A stretch of 64,000 nucleotides of DNA from Methylotuvimicrobium alcaliphilum 20Z. GTDB lineage: Bacteria > Pseudomonadota > Gammaproteobacteria > Methylococcales > Methylomonadaceae. Position numbers and translations under genes: made by a program. The notes beneath the pieces are model-generated. The model was not told where the DNA came from and did no database searches. It saw only the letters and a program-made list of their open reading frames with translations. Location of the stretch: NCBI RefSeq assembly GCF_000968535.2, contig NC_016112.1:4526001-4590000 (forward strand), written 5' to 3'. This document shows, piece after piece, positions 53,721-61,360 of the stretch; position 1 is the first letter of the stretch, and each line of letters starts with the position of its first letter.

Positions 53721-53861
53721 AATAACTTCGATAACTGTTGGAAGGGGGTTCGGTGGCTCGATTGAGAGATGTCGGGGGCAGGGAAAGCCGCCGTCAAGCC
53801 TTTGCCAGGCACCCCGGTGCCTCCTTAGGCACTACCGAAATTTGAAGTGCGAAAGGTATAA
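53704..53861. repeat. Chimeric A/B repeat element at the doeB2 3' end
   Basis: Left half is family A (TTAAGGAACGAGCATGAAAT, then GAAGGGGGTTCGGTGGCTCG); right half is a family B end (AGGCACCCCGGTGCCTCC ... ACCGAAATTTGAAGTGCGAA, AGGTATA). The doeB2 stop lies in the left terminus. It separates doeB2 from doeD by about 220 bp. Confidence 0.75.
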
Positions 53862-53941
53862 ACGCGTTATGCCGCAACGATATTGCCGCATATGCATTAA
53901 TCGGGCGACTTGTTGCCCTGTCAACCGTAAGGAGAGTATTC

Positions 53942-55219
53942 ATGAAAGTCTTTGAACAATGGGAATCCGAAATTCGCGGCTACTGCCGTGTGTATCCTAC
54001 CGTTTTCAAATCGGCCTCCAATGCCCGTCAAGTGGATGAGTCGGGAAAATCCTATATCGACTTCTTCGCAGGCGCCGGTGTACTCAATTTCGGCCACAAC
54101 AACCCGTTGATGAAAAAAGCCTTGATCGATTTTATCGAGGCGGATGGCGTAGCCCACAGTCTGGACACCTACACCACGGCGAAACGCGATTTTATCGAAG
54201 CCTTCGCCAATTCCGTGCTTAAACCGCGAAAAATGAATTACAAAATGCAATTCATGGGACCGACCGGAACTAATGCGGTCGAAACCGCGCTGAAATTGGC
54301 GCGCAAGGTCACCGGGCGCCGTTCGATTATTGCGTTCAATCACGGTTTTCACGGCATGACACTGGGCTCGCTGGCCTGCACGGCAAACCAATATTTCCGC
54401 AATGCCGCCGGCGTACCCCTGGAATATGTTCGTCATGAACCCTTCGGCTGCGAAAAGCCTTGTATCGGTTGCCAATTAGGCTGTGGCCTGGAAACTATCG
54501 ATCAGTTGCGCGCGCAATTTTCCGATTCGTCGAGCGGCCTGGAACCGCCGGCGGCGTTTTTAGTCGAACCGATTCAAGCCGAAGGCGGCGTCAATGTAGC
54601 CAGTCGGGAATGGTTGCACGCCGTGCAAAAAATGGCGCACGATCTAGGCGCGCTATTGATTTTTGACGACATCCAGGCAGGTTGCGGGCGCACCGGTCAA
54701 TATTTCAGTTTTGACGGCATGGATTTGGAACCGGACATTATCACATTAGCCAAAGGCATCGGCGGCTTCGGCACGCCGCTGGCGATGAATTTGGTCAAGC
54801 CTGAACACGACCAGCATTGGCAGCCCGGCGAACATACCGGCACTTTCAGAGGTCAAGGCTTCTCCTTCGTCGCGGGCAAAGTGGCGCTGTCCTATTTCGA
54901 CGATGACGCATTGATGAACGATGTCAAGCTGAAAGGCACTAAGATGCAGCAGCACCTCGAAGACTTGGCGGAACGCTTCGGTCAAGGGCGGTTTCAAGTG
55001 CGCGGCAAAGGCATGATGCAAGGGCTGGACATCGCCGATGGCGCCTTGGCGAAAAACATCGTCAATCTTTGCTTCGAACGCGGACTACTACTCAGCGCCT
55101 GCGGAACGGGCGGCAAGGTCATCAAAATGATTCCGCCGCTAACGATTCCGGAAGCCGATCTGCTCGAAGGTTTAACGATTTTCTCGGGCGTCTTAGCGGA
55201 TGCTTTGGAGGCCTTATGA
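53942..55219 (+). CDS. doeD: Diaminobutyrate transaminase DoeD (class III aminotransferase)
   Basis: A 425-residue PLP enzyme of the EctB/DoeD group: FFAGAGVLNFGHNNP near residue 41, GPTGTNAVETALKLAR, IIAFNHGFHGMT, and the PLP Lys in ITLAKGIGGFGTP (Lys271). It would move the amino group of 2,4-diaminobutyrate to 2-oxoglutarate, giving aspartate semialdehyde. No ectA or ectC is near and doeA overlaps its 3' end, so a catabolic role is favoured over EctB. Odd: a Cys cluster C-x3-C-x2-C-x3-C at 170-181. AAGGAG precedes the ATG. Confidence 0.88.
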   Translation: MKVFEQWESEIRGYCRVYPTVFKSASNARQVDESGKSYIDFFAGAGVLNFGHNNPLMKKALIDFIEADGVAHSLDTYTTAKRDFIEAFANSVLKPRKMNYKMQFMGPTGTNAVETALKLARKVTGRRSIIAFNHGFHGMTLGSLACTANQYFRNAAGVPLEYVRHEPFGCEKPCIGCQLGCGLETIDQLRAQFSDSSSGLEPPAAFLVEPIQAEGGVNVASREWLHAVQKMAHDLGALLIFDDIQAGCGRTGQYFSFDGMDLEPDIITLAKGIGGFGTPLAMNLVKPEHDQHWQPGEHTGTFRGQGFSFVAGKVALSYFDDDALMNDVKLKGTKMQQHLEDLAERFGQGRFQVRGKGMMQGLDIADGALAKNIVNLCFERGLLLSACGTGGKVIKMIPPLTIPEADLLEGLTIFSGVLADALEAL

Positions 55220-56391
55220 TTGAACGCGACGACATGACTTTTCCGTTCGCGGAATACCAACGCCGAATCGACGAACTGCGTGGGCGGATGCAAAAACGGC
55301 TGCTCGACGCTGTCGTAATCAGCGATCCGGAAAACCTGATGTATCTAACCGACTATCAAACGACCGGATATTCGTTTTTTCAGGCCCTGGTCATCCCGCT
55401 CGACAACGAGCCGTTCATGATCACTCGAAAACTCGAAGAATCCAATGTTTATGCGCGGACTTGGGTGGAAATCACGCGACCTTATCCCGATACCGGCGAC
55501 GCGATTCAAATGCTCGTGGAATCGCTTCGAGAATTCGGTTTGAATGGCAAACATATCGGTTATGAACGCAATAGCTACTTCTTTCCGGCCTATCATCAAG
55601 ACTCGATTCACACGACCTTCACCGACGGGCGCTTACTGGATTGCTTCGGCATCGTCGAACAAGGGCGCATCACCAAATCTCCGGTGGAAATCGAAATCAT
55701 GCGCAAGGCCGCGCATGCGACCGAAGCCGGCATGAAGGCCGGGTTCGAGGCTTGCGTGGCCGGTGCGACCGAAAACGAAATCGGAGCCGCGATCAGTGCA
55801 GGCATGTTTCAAGCGGGCGGCGAGACTCCCGCAGTAATGCCTTATGTCACTAGTGGCCCACGTACGATGATCGGCCATGCTACTTGGGAAGGACGCGTCG
55901 TGCAGCCTGGCGAACATGTCTTTCTCGAAGTCGGCGGCTGCTACCGGCGCTACCATACCGCGATGATGCGCACCGTCGTTCTGGGCGATATGACGGATAC
56001 ATTCTATAAGGCTCAGGAAAAAATGAAATTGGCGCTGCAACGGCTGAAAGAAATCATGCGCCCCGGCCTGACGGTTTCGGACGCCGATAACCTGGTGCGC
56101 GCGATCATCACCGACAATGACATAGGCGGCAGCCTGATCACGCGTTCGGGCTATTCAATCGGCATCGCGTTTCCGCCGAGCTGGGACGAAGGTTACATCA
56201 TCAGCTTAAAGCAAGGTATTTCGACGGTGCTGGAAGAAGGCATGACATTTCACATCATCCCGTGGATGTGGGGCGTCGAAGGCGATAAAACCATGGGCAT
56301 ATCGGACACGCTTTACGTGACCGAGAATAGCTGCGAATCCTTTTTCACGCTGGATAAGGATTTTGTGGTGAAACCCGAATACGGGGCTTAG
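55216..56391 (+). CDS. doeA: Ectoine hydrolase DoeA
   Basis: A 391-residue member of the M24 creatinase/prolidase-like fold that opens the ectoine ring to N-acetyl-diaminobutyrate. The N-terminal creatinase-like domain has LMYLTDYQTTGYSFFQALVI; the C-terminal half has HATWEGRVVQPGEHVFLEVG, YRRYHTAMMRT and GYSIGIAFPPSWDEG. Metal ligands of the M24 peptidases appear replaced, as known for DoeA. Start ATG 55216 overlaps the doeD stop (ATGA). A much longer upstream frame from 55069 is rejected because it lies within doeD. Confidence 0.9.
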   Translation: MIERDDMTFPFAEYQRRIDELRGRMQKRLLDAVVISDPENLMYLTDYQTTGYSFFQALVIPLDNEPFMITRKLEESNVYARTWVEITRPYPDTGDAIQMLVESLREFGLNGKHIGYERNSYFFPAYHQDSIHTTFTDGRLLDCFGIVEQGRITKSPVEIEIMRKAAHATEAGMKAGFEACVAGATENEIGAAISAGMFQAGGETPAVMPYVTSGPRTMIGHATWEGRVVQPGEHVFLEVGGCYRRYHTAMMRTVVLGDMTDTFYKAQEKMKLALQRLKEIMRPGLTVSDADNLVRAIITDNDIGGSLITRSGYSIGIAFPPSWDEGYIISLKQGISTVLEEGMTFHIIPWMWGVEGDKTMGISDTLYVTENSCESFFTLDKDFVVKPEYGA

Positions 56392-56617
56392 GCAAGGAGG
56401 GTTACTCAATGGCTACCACGCTCCAGAAACTGTGAAAGTATTCAAGATTATGAATTAACCATGAAGAACATGAAGAATTAGATTGTTGACTTTATAGGCT
56501 TTTTCTTCATGGTGAATAAATTTTTTATGATGTATTCACTAACTTACGGCCTCAACAGCGTGGGAGCGATGAATAATGATATTCCTAATTTAGCTTATTC
56601 AACGGAGAACGAAACTA
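56392..56617. other. Spacer between doeA and doeC with an inverted repeat
   Basis: 226 bp. It holds ACCATGAAGAACATGAAGAA (about 56458-56477) and the inverted TTCTTCATGGT (about 56503-56513), a hairpin with a long loop. Such CATGAAG palindromes are common as dispersed repeats. CGGAGAACG supplies the doeC ribosome site. Confidence 0.5.
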
Positions 56618-57979
56618 ATGAGCATACAAGTTATTAATCCATCCAACGGCGAATCATTGGGCATAAGCCCGGAACTCGACGCCGCCGCTCGCGATGCTGC
56701 GCTCGATCGCGCGCAAATAGCCTATGCCGATTGGAGAAACCAATCCTTTGCGCAACGCGCGCAAATGTTGCGTAAAATCGCTCAGCGTTTACGCGATGAT
56801 GTAGAATCGCTGGCACCGCTGATGACCTTGGAGATGGGCAAACCGATCAAGGAGGCCCGTGCTGAAGTGATGAAGGCAGCGCTCTGCGCCGACCATTACG
56901 CCGAACATGGCGAGAGCTATCTTGCCCCGGATACATTGGCATCTGACGCCAGTCTTAGCTATGTGCAATATCTGCCTTTGGGCGTTGTACTGGGCATTTT
57001 GCCTTGGAACGCACCATTTTGGCTGGCTTTTCGCTTTTGCGCCCCGGCATTGATGGCCGGAAACACCTGCCTGATGAAGCATGACCCGCATGTTCCGGCC
57101 TGCGCCGAAGCAATCGCGCGGCTATTTGAGCAGAGCGGAGCCCCGGCCGGTCTATTGCAAAATCTACCCTTGTCGAACACCGATGTAGAAGCGGTCATTC
57201 GCGATCCACGCGTACAAGCCGTCTCGTTGACCGGTTCGGATAGAGCCGGCACTGTCGTGGCCTCGATCGCCGGTGCTGAAATCAAACCGGTCGTTCTGGA
57301 ATTGGGCGGCTCCGATCCCTGCATCGTACTGGCCGATGCAGATCTGGACAAAGCCGCCGATGTGATTACGCTGTCGCGCATCATCAATGCCGGCCAATCT
57401 TGTATCGCCGCCAAACGCATCATTGTCGAAGCCGGCATTCATGATGAACTCGTGACACGGCTTGAAGAACGTCTAAGCAAGTTGAAACTGGGCGACCCGA
57501 ATGAGGAAAGCACAGACATCGGCCCCTTGGCGCGAGAAGACTTGCGGCTAAACCTGCATCGTCAGGTTCAAGAAACGATTGCCGCCGGCGCACAATGCCG
57601 ACTCGGCGGAAAAATACCGGACGGGCCGGGCTATTTTTATCCCGTGACCTTGCTAACCGGCGTTACGAACGACATGACGGCCGCCCGAGAAGAAACCTTC
57701 GGCCCGGTCGCTGTAGTTATTAAAGCCGAAGATCAAGATGAAGCGATGCGCATAGCCAACGACAGTCAATATGGTCTAGCCGCCAGCATCTGGACGGAAC
57801 GGTCGCGAGGCGAAGCGCTGGCTCGGCAATTGGAAACCGGCCAAGTTGCGGTCAACGGCATCGTCAAAACCGACCCCAGACTACCAAGCGGCGGCGTCAA
57901 GCGCTCAGGACTCGGCCGCGAACTGGGGCCGCACGGCATGCACGAATTTGTCAACGCGCAGCAGGTTTGGCTGGGTTAA
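56618..57979 (+). CDS. doeC: Aldehyde dehydrogenase DoeC (succinate/aspartate-semialdehyde type)
   Basis: A 453-residue NAD(P)-dependent aldehyde dehydrogenase. Catalytic Glu in VVLELGGSDPCIVL and Cys in NAGQSCIAAKRI; cofactor loop LTGSDRAG; C-terminal PSGGVKRSGLGRELGPHG. Closest in pattern to succinate-semialdehyde dehydrogenases; in the doe cluster it would oxidise aspartate semialdehyde to aspartate. It is 226 bp after doeA and might also have its own promoter. Confidence 0.87.
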   Translation: MSIQVINPSNGESLGISPELDAAARDAALDRAQIAYADWRNQSFAQRAQMLRKIAQRLRDDVESLAPLMTLEMGKPIKEARAEVMKAALCADHYAEHGESYLAPDTLASDASLSYVQYLPLGVVLGILPWNAPFWLAFRFCAPALMAGNTCLMKHDPHVPACAEAIARLFEQSGAPAGLLQNLPLSNTDVEAVIRDPRVQAVSLTGSDRAGTVVASIAGAEIKPVVLELGGSDPCIVLADADLDKAADVITLSRIINAGQSCIAAKRIIVEAGIHDELVTRLEERLSKLKLGDPNEESTDIGPLAREDLRLNLHRQVQETIAAGAQCRLGGKIPDGPGYFYPVTLLTGVTNDMTAAREETFGPVAVVIKAEDQDEAMRIANDSQYGLAASIWTERSRGEALARQLETGQVAVNGIVKTDPRLPSGGVKRSGLGRELGPHGMHEFVNAQQVWLG

Positions 57980-58603
57980 AATTCTTGGAGTTTATCGATC
58001 GTACTTGTGCAAATTCTGACCTGATTAGCAAGTTTCTTCAGCTAAAGCCGAAGATCTGCATATCCCTAGCATGACGGGGTTCGCAAGCCATGCGCGTCAA
58101 GCTAAAAACGGCCAATCCACATCACGCTCTTTCCCAAGCTCCAGCTCTCATCGTTATACATAAGTCAAAAATTACCCTTTTGCAATCTTAACCAATGAGA
58201 CCTCGATACCATTTATTGTCACTTAACATTAGCGGATCACCTAACGCTAGACGAACCGCGTAGGGTACGCTGTACGTACCATGGTAACCCCGCGATATTC
58301 ATGTGCCGACCGAACCGTCAGGGCACGGCTTTGGTACGCGCAGCGTACCCTACAATTTATGTATAACGATGAGAGCTCCAGCTTGGGAAAGACACCCTGG
58401 AAGCTCCAGCTTCCTGAACAGGTTACCCAAGCTAGAGCTTGGGTAACAGCATATCGCGGATTTGGTAAATGGCAGCGTTCTCGCAACCGTACCTGCACTC
58501 AAACAAAGCGATGGGTTTCCGCTTCGCTACTACCCATCCTACGGCGCTAGGGTCCGCGATGCGCACCCTACGCCTGGAGTTACGTTCGTATCAAGGCCTT
58601 CCG
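57980..58603. other. Repeat-filled boundary between the doe cluster and the SMC operon
   Basis: 624 bp without a gene. It contains the nested inverted repeat at 58129-58390 and, after it, more short palindromes (GAAGCTCCAGCTTCC at 58401-58415, TTACCCAAGCTAGAGCTTGG at 58422-58441). Neither side shows a clear terminator. Short frames here fall inside the repeats. Confidence 0.5.
58129..58390. repeat. Nested inverted-repeat element
   Basis: Outer arms of 34 bp at 58129-58162 and 58357-58390 (TTTCCCAAGCTCCAGCTCTC ... and its inverse) differ at two central bases. Inner arms at 58260-58280 and 58333-58353 (GTAGGGTACGCTGTACGTAC and GTACGCGCAGCGTACCCTAC) are a second, GTAGGGTACGC-type palindrome. 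No coding content. Confidence 0.75.
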
Positions 58604-59500
58604 CTAGCGGCGTATCGGCAATAAGCCTAACTCGATTTTGTGGCTATACATGTGCTCTTGCCGGCAACTGCTGCGTTCGTTTTGCAGACACTCTATTAAG
58701 GCACTCATCGGCTCGGACAGCGCACCGGCTCCGGAAAGGCGTTTCAGATAAGTCATCGACCTCGCCTGAAGATAATAGCCATCGCTATTTCCTACTTCTT
58801 GTTTTTTCAACCAAGTTTGCCAAGATTCCGGCACCGGACCGAGCCAGTAATTAGCATGCGGCATCGTCAATGCAATTTCCAAACCTTTCGGATCCATATC
58901 GCTGAATACGACGACGGTTTTGTTCGCACCGAAACGGTCGACGAAATCGTGGCAGACATTTGTTTTAGAGCCGGTTTTCGGATCGCCGCGATAAGCCCAT
59001 AATGCCCGCCGTGCCATAGGCGGCAATTCAAATGAAGCACATAAGGACATGATCGCGAGGTTTTCGACCACGACGAGGGCGTCGTGGTCCACCGATTCGA
59101 TACCGGAATTCAGACAAAACAGACCCGCGGCCGGTATCGACTCGGGATGCAGCGTTATTTGCTTATCGTTGATGCAGACAAACCCGTCGGGACTGTTCAG
59201 CAGCAGATAATCATCGCTGACCGGTTTCCCTGCCAGTTTTTCGTTGGCATGAAACTTGGCGATTTCCAGCCTGTCGTCCGGCAGGGATTCGCGCAAGGGG
59301 TCGAAGCCGGTTTCCTCGCGAACCCGCCGGCGCAGTTCGAGCTTGTCCTGCGCGGTGAAGACCAGTTTGCCGTTGTGCAAATGTCCGCACCGATAACGTT
59401 CGGTCACTTCGCTACCCAACGCACTGACGGGACGAGTCGTGCTGCGATCTGGCCCGCTCGCTACGAGTTCGCTGATCCAGTTGAACAGTTTTCGGTTCAT
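58604..59500 (-). CDS. TOPRIM-like nuclease subunit of the SMC (MksBEF/Wadjet-type) operon
   Basis: A 298-residue protein. The C-terminal half has a TOPRIM-like core: Glu in VVVENLAIM (Glu146) and DxD in VVFSDMDPKGLEIAL (Asp201, Asp203), the Mg-binding pattern of nucleases such as MksG/JetD. The N-terminal 110 residues include a winged-helix-like part (AQDKLELRRRVREETGFDPL). It is the last gene, 4 bp after the kleisin-like gene. In Wadjet-type systems the TOPRIM subunit cuts DNA after loop extrusion; that role here is inference. Confidence 0.7.
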   Translation of the reverse strand: MNRKLFNWISELVASGPDRSTTRPVSALGSEVTERYRCGHLHNGKLVFTAQDKLELRRRVREETGFDPLRESLPDDRLEIAKFHANEKLAGKPVSDDYLLLNSPDGFVCINDKQITLHPESIPAAGLFCLNSGIESVDHDALVVVENLAIMSLCASFELPPMARRALWAYRGDPKTGSKTNVCHDFVDRFGANKTVVVFSDMDPKGLEIALTMPHANYWLGPVPESWQTWLKKQEVGNSDGYYLQARSMTYLKRLSGAGALSEPMSALIECLQNERSSCRQEHMYSHKIELGLLPIRR

Positions 59501-59504
59501 TCAT

Positions 59505-60731
59505 TTACACCCTGCGTAAAGAAATCTCGTGAATCACTTGATTGCCGTTGAAAGCGGACAGATTTTCACCCTGCATCTCCAGCGCGACGACGCTTCTCAT
59601 GCGCTGCGGCAGGCAGCAATATTGCGCGAACACCATGTCCAGCCACAATTCGGCCTTGATTTCGAGCCCTTCGCCTTGCCAATACTGAAGCGCCGACGTG
59701 CTGCGGCCTTGCCGCTCGAGCGCCGATGCGAATAGGTTTTCGATATGGCTCTCGTAAAGGTCTCGATGATATTCGATACGCTCCGGCATCTGCGTGTCGA
59801 GCGGCACTGAGGCATTGTCTCGAGGCGGCGGCGCGAGCGGGTTGGTTTGCCGTCTCAATTCCTGCACGATCTCGACGAGATCAGCTTGAAGGACCGGATT
59901 GGCCGTGTCGATGCCGGGCGACAAATTCAGGCCCGAACCGCGCCTGAGCAGTTCCGGTGCGGCCGCTTCGATGCTCCAGTCCAACGGTTCCCATTCCGGG
60001 TGTTGCCTCAGAAATTGAGCCATCGCACGGGTACGGTTCGCGGTCTGTTCCTGTAGCCGCAGCGTGAACAGCAGGGTCTTCATGCGAGCGACGATGCTGG
60101 TCAGCCGCTCGACGATGCTCTTGTATTGATCGATGAAACGGATGATCTTGCGGCTCAGCTCGGGCGGAATCGCGGCCCAGCTCAGCCAGTCGTAACAATC
60201 GTTCAAATCGACCTGGTTGAGCTCCTGCACCAGCCGCTGCGCATACGCCAATGCGCGCCGGTTCTGCCGGATCTTGCTGTTCAGCGACGAGACGAAACCG
60301 AACTGGCTCGTAATCGCCGCGAACATCACGGACAGGCTCGTTTCCAGCGATTCGATCGCCTCGTACAGCGTGTCGTCGATCTGTTCCAGATGATAGCGCG
60401 CCTCGTCCTGATCGTTTCGCTCGATCGCGCGCCGATAGTCCTCGATGTCTTCCTCGACGGTCAGGATCATCTTGCCCAGGTCGATCGCCTGTTGATAGCG
60501 CTGATTGCGCAGCAGCAAGCGATCGATCAGGCGTTTGACGTCGCCGGTCAGGCGGTATTCGTCGCTGACGTCGGCGGTACGTAAGATACCGGCCTTTTTC
60601 AGACTGTCGATCGAGCCACGGTTGTCGTCGCCGACGAAGACCGTTCCGTCGATATAAGTTTGCGCCAGCAAGCGGTCGGCACCGGCCAGCTTACGGATCA
60701 AGCCGGCGATCTGTTCCCGGTCGAAACTCAT
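59505..60731 (-). CDS. Kleisin-like subunit (MksF/JetA-like)
   Basis: A 408-residue, mainly helical protein: an N-terminal winged-helix-like part (residues about 1-70), coiled-coil segments (IDLGKMILTVEEDIEDYRRA, QKI-like helices around 150-240) and a C-terminal acidic/beta region. It has no enzyme motif. Its place between the small winged-helix gene and the TOPRIM gene, overlapping the former by 4 nt, suggests the kleisin of a condensin-like complex. GC content is clearly higher than in the doe region. Confidence 0.65.
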   Translation of the reverse strand: MSFDREQIAGLIRKLAGADRLLAQTYIDGTVFVGDDNRGSIDSLKKAGILRTADVSDEYRLTGDVKRLIDRLLLRNQRYQQAIDLGKMILTVEEDIEDYRRAIERNDQDEARYHLEQIDDTLYEAIESLETSLSVMFAAITSQFGFVSSLNSKIRQNRRALAYAQRLVQELNQVDLNDCYDWLSWAAIPPELSRKIIRFIDQYKSIVERLTSIVARMKTLLFTLRLQEQTANRTRAMAQFLRQHPEWEPLDWSIEAAAPELLRRGSGLNLSPGIDTANPVLQADLVEIVQELRRQTNPLAPPPRDNASVPLDTQMPERIEYHRDLYESHIENLFASALERQGRSTSALQYWQGEGLEIKAELWLDMVFAQYCCLPQRMRSVVALEMQGENLSAFNGNQVIHEISLRRV

Positions 60732-61360
60732 AGAAACAATTCCTGCTGCTCGACGTCGTCGGCATTGACTGCGTGCTTGTCGAGCTCCAACGCCTCGGCA
60801 TCGTTCAGAAACGCGATGATGCGGTGCAGATAATCGATCTTACCGGTCGCAAGATACAGCGAGCCCTGCGGATTCGGCTTGACCAGATAGCCGCTCTGCT
60901 CCAGTTTTTGCAAGACCCACGACAACTGTTCGGAGATCGCAGTCTTGCTGGTCTTGAACAGCGTCAATTGGGTCAGCCGGTTCAATTGCTCGGTCAGCGA
61001 CGGCTCGTGCTCGATAGCGTTCAAAAGCTGCGTCATACGAATTTCGTCGCGCGCCCGTATCGGCATGTCCTGCCCGAGCGCGGTCATGACCATGTCCATC
61101 CATTCGACGACCGGGCGCAATTGCGCGCGGATTTCGGCGAAGGCTTCGCGGATGGGGCCGCGGTTGCTGTCGTCGACGACCGTGTAGGCGGCGTAATAGA
61201 CTTCGCCGTCCAACGACAACAACGTTCTGTCCAACGGTTTCAGAAAGGCGTCGATCTTGTCCGCATTGGCCGGCTGCGACAAATAATCGTAGGCATCGGG
61301 ATAGGCGGTCGGGCAAATGAAATGACCGCTCAGCAGCGCTTCGGCGACCTGCTTAAACAT
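60728..61360 (-). CDS. Winged-helix subunit (MksE/JetB-like)
   Basis: A 210-residue protein; I use ATG 61360 (MFKQVAEALLSGHFICP) with GGGAG upstream. The N-terminal part FICPTAYPDAYDYLSQP and the C-terminal winged-helix-like region (TSKTAISEQLSWVLQKLEQS, then GYLVKPNPQGSLYLATG) match the size and layout of MksE-type proteins. It overlaps the SMC gene by 8 nt and the kleisin-like gene by 4 nt. Confidence 0.65.
   Translation of the reverse strand: MFKQVAEALLSGHFICPTAYPDAYDYLSQPANADKIDAFLKPLDRTLLSLDGEVYYAAYTVVDDSNRGPIREAFAEIRAQLRPVVEWMDMVMTALGQDMPIRARDEIRMTQLLNAIEHEPSLTEQLNRLTQLTLFKTSKTAISEQLSWVLQKLEQSGYLVKPNPQGSLYLATGKIDYLHRIIAFLNDAEALELDKHAVNADDVEQQELFL

Noticed and set aside
53921-54475. 184-codon minus-strand frame
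   Set aside because: Antisense to doeD, whose conserved motifs are in the plus strand.
53942-57979. Ectoine biosynthesis cluster (EctB reading of the transaminase)
   Set aside because: No ectA, ectC or aspartokinase gene is present; the ectoine hydrolase and deacetylase next to it point to breakdown.
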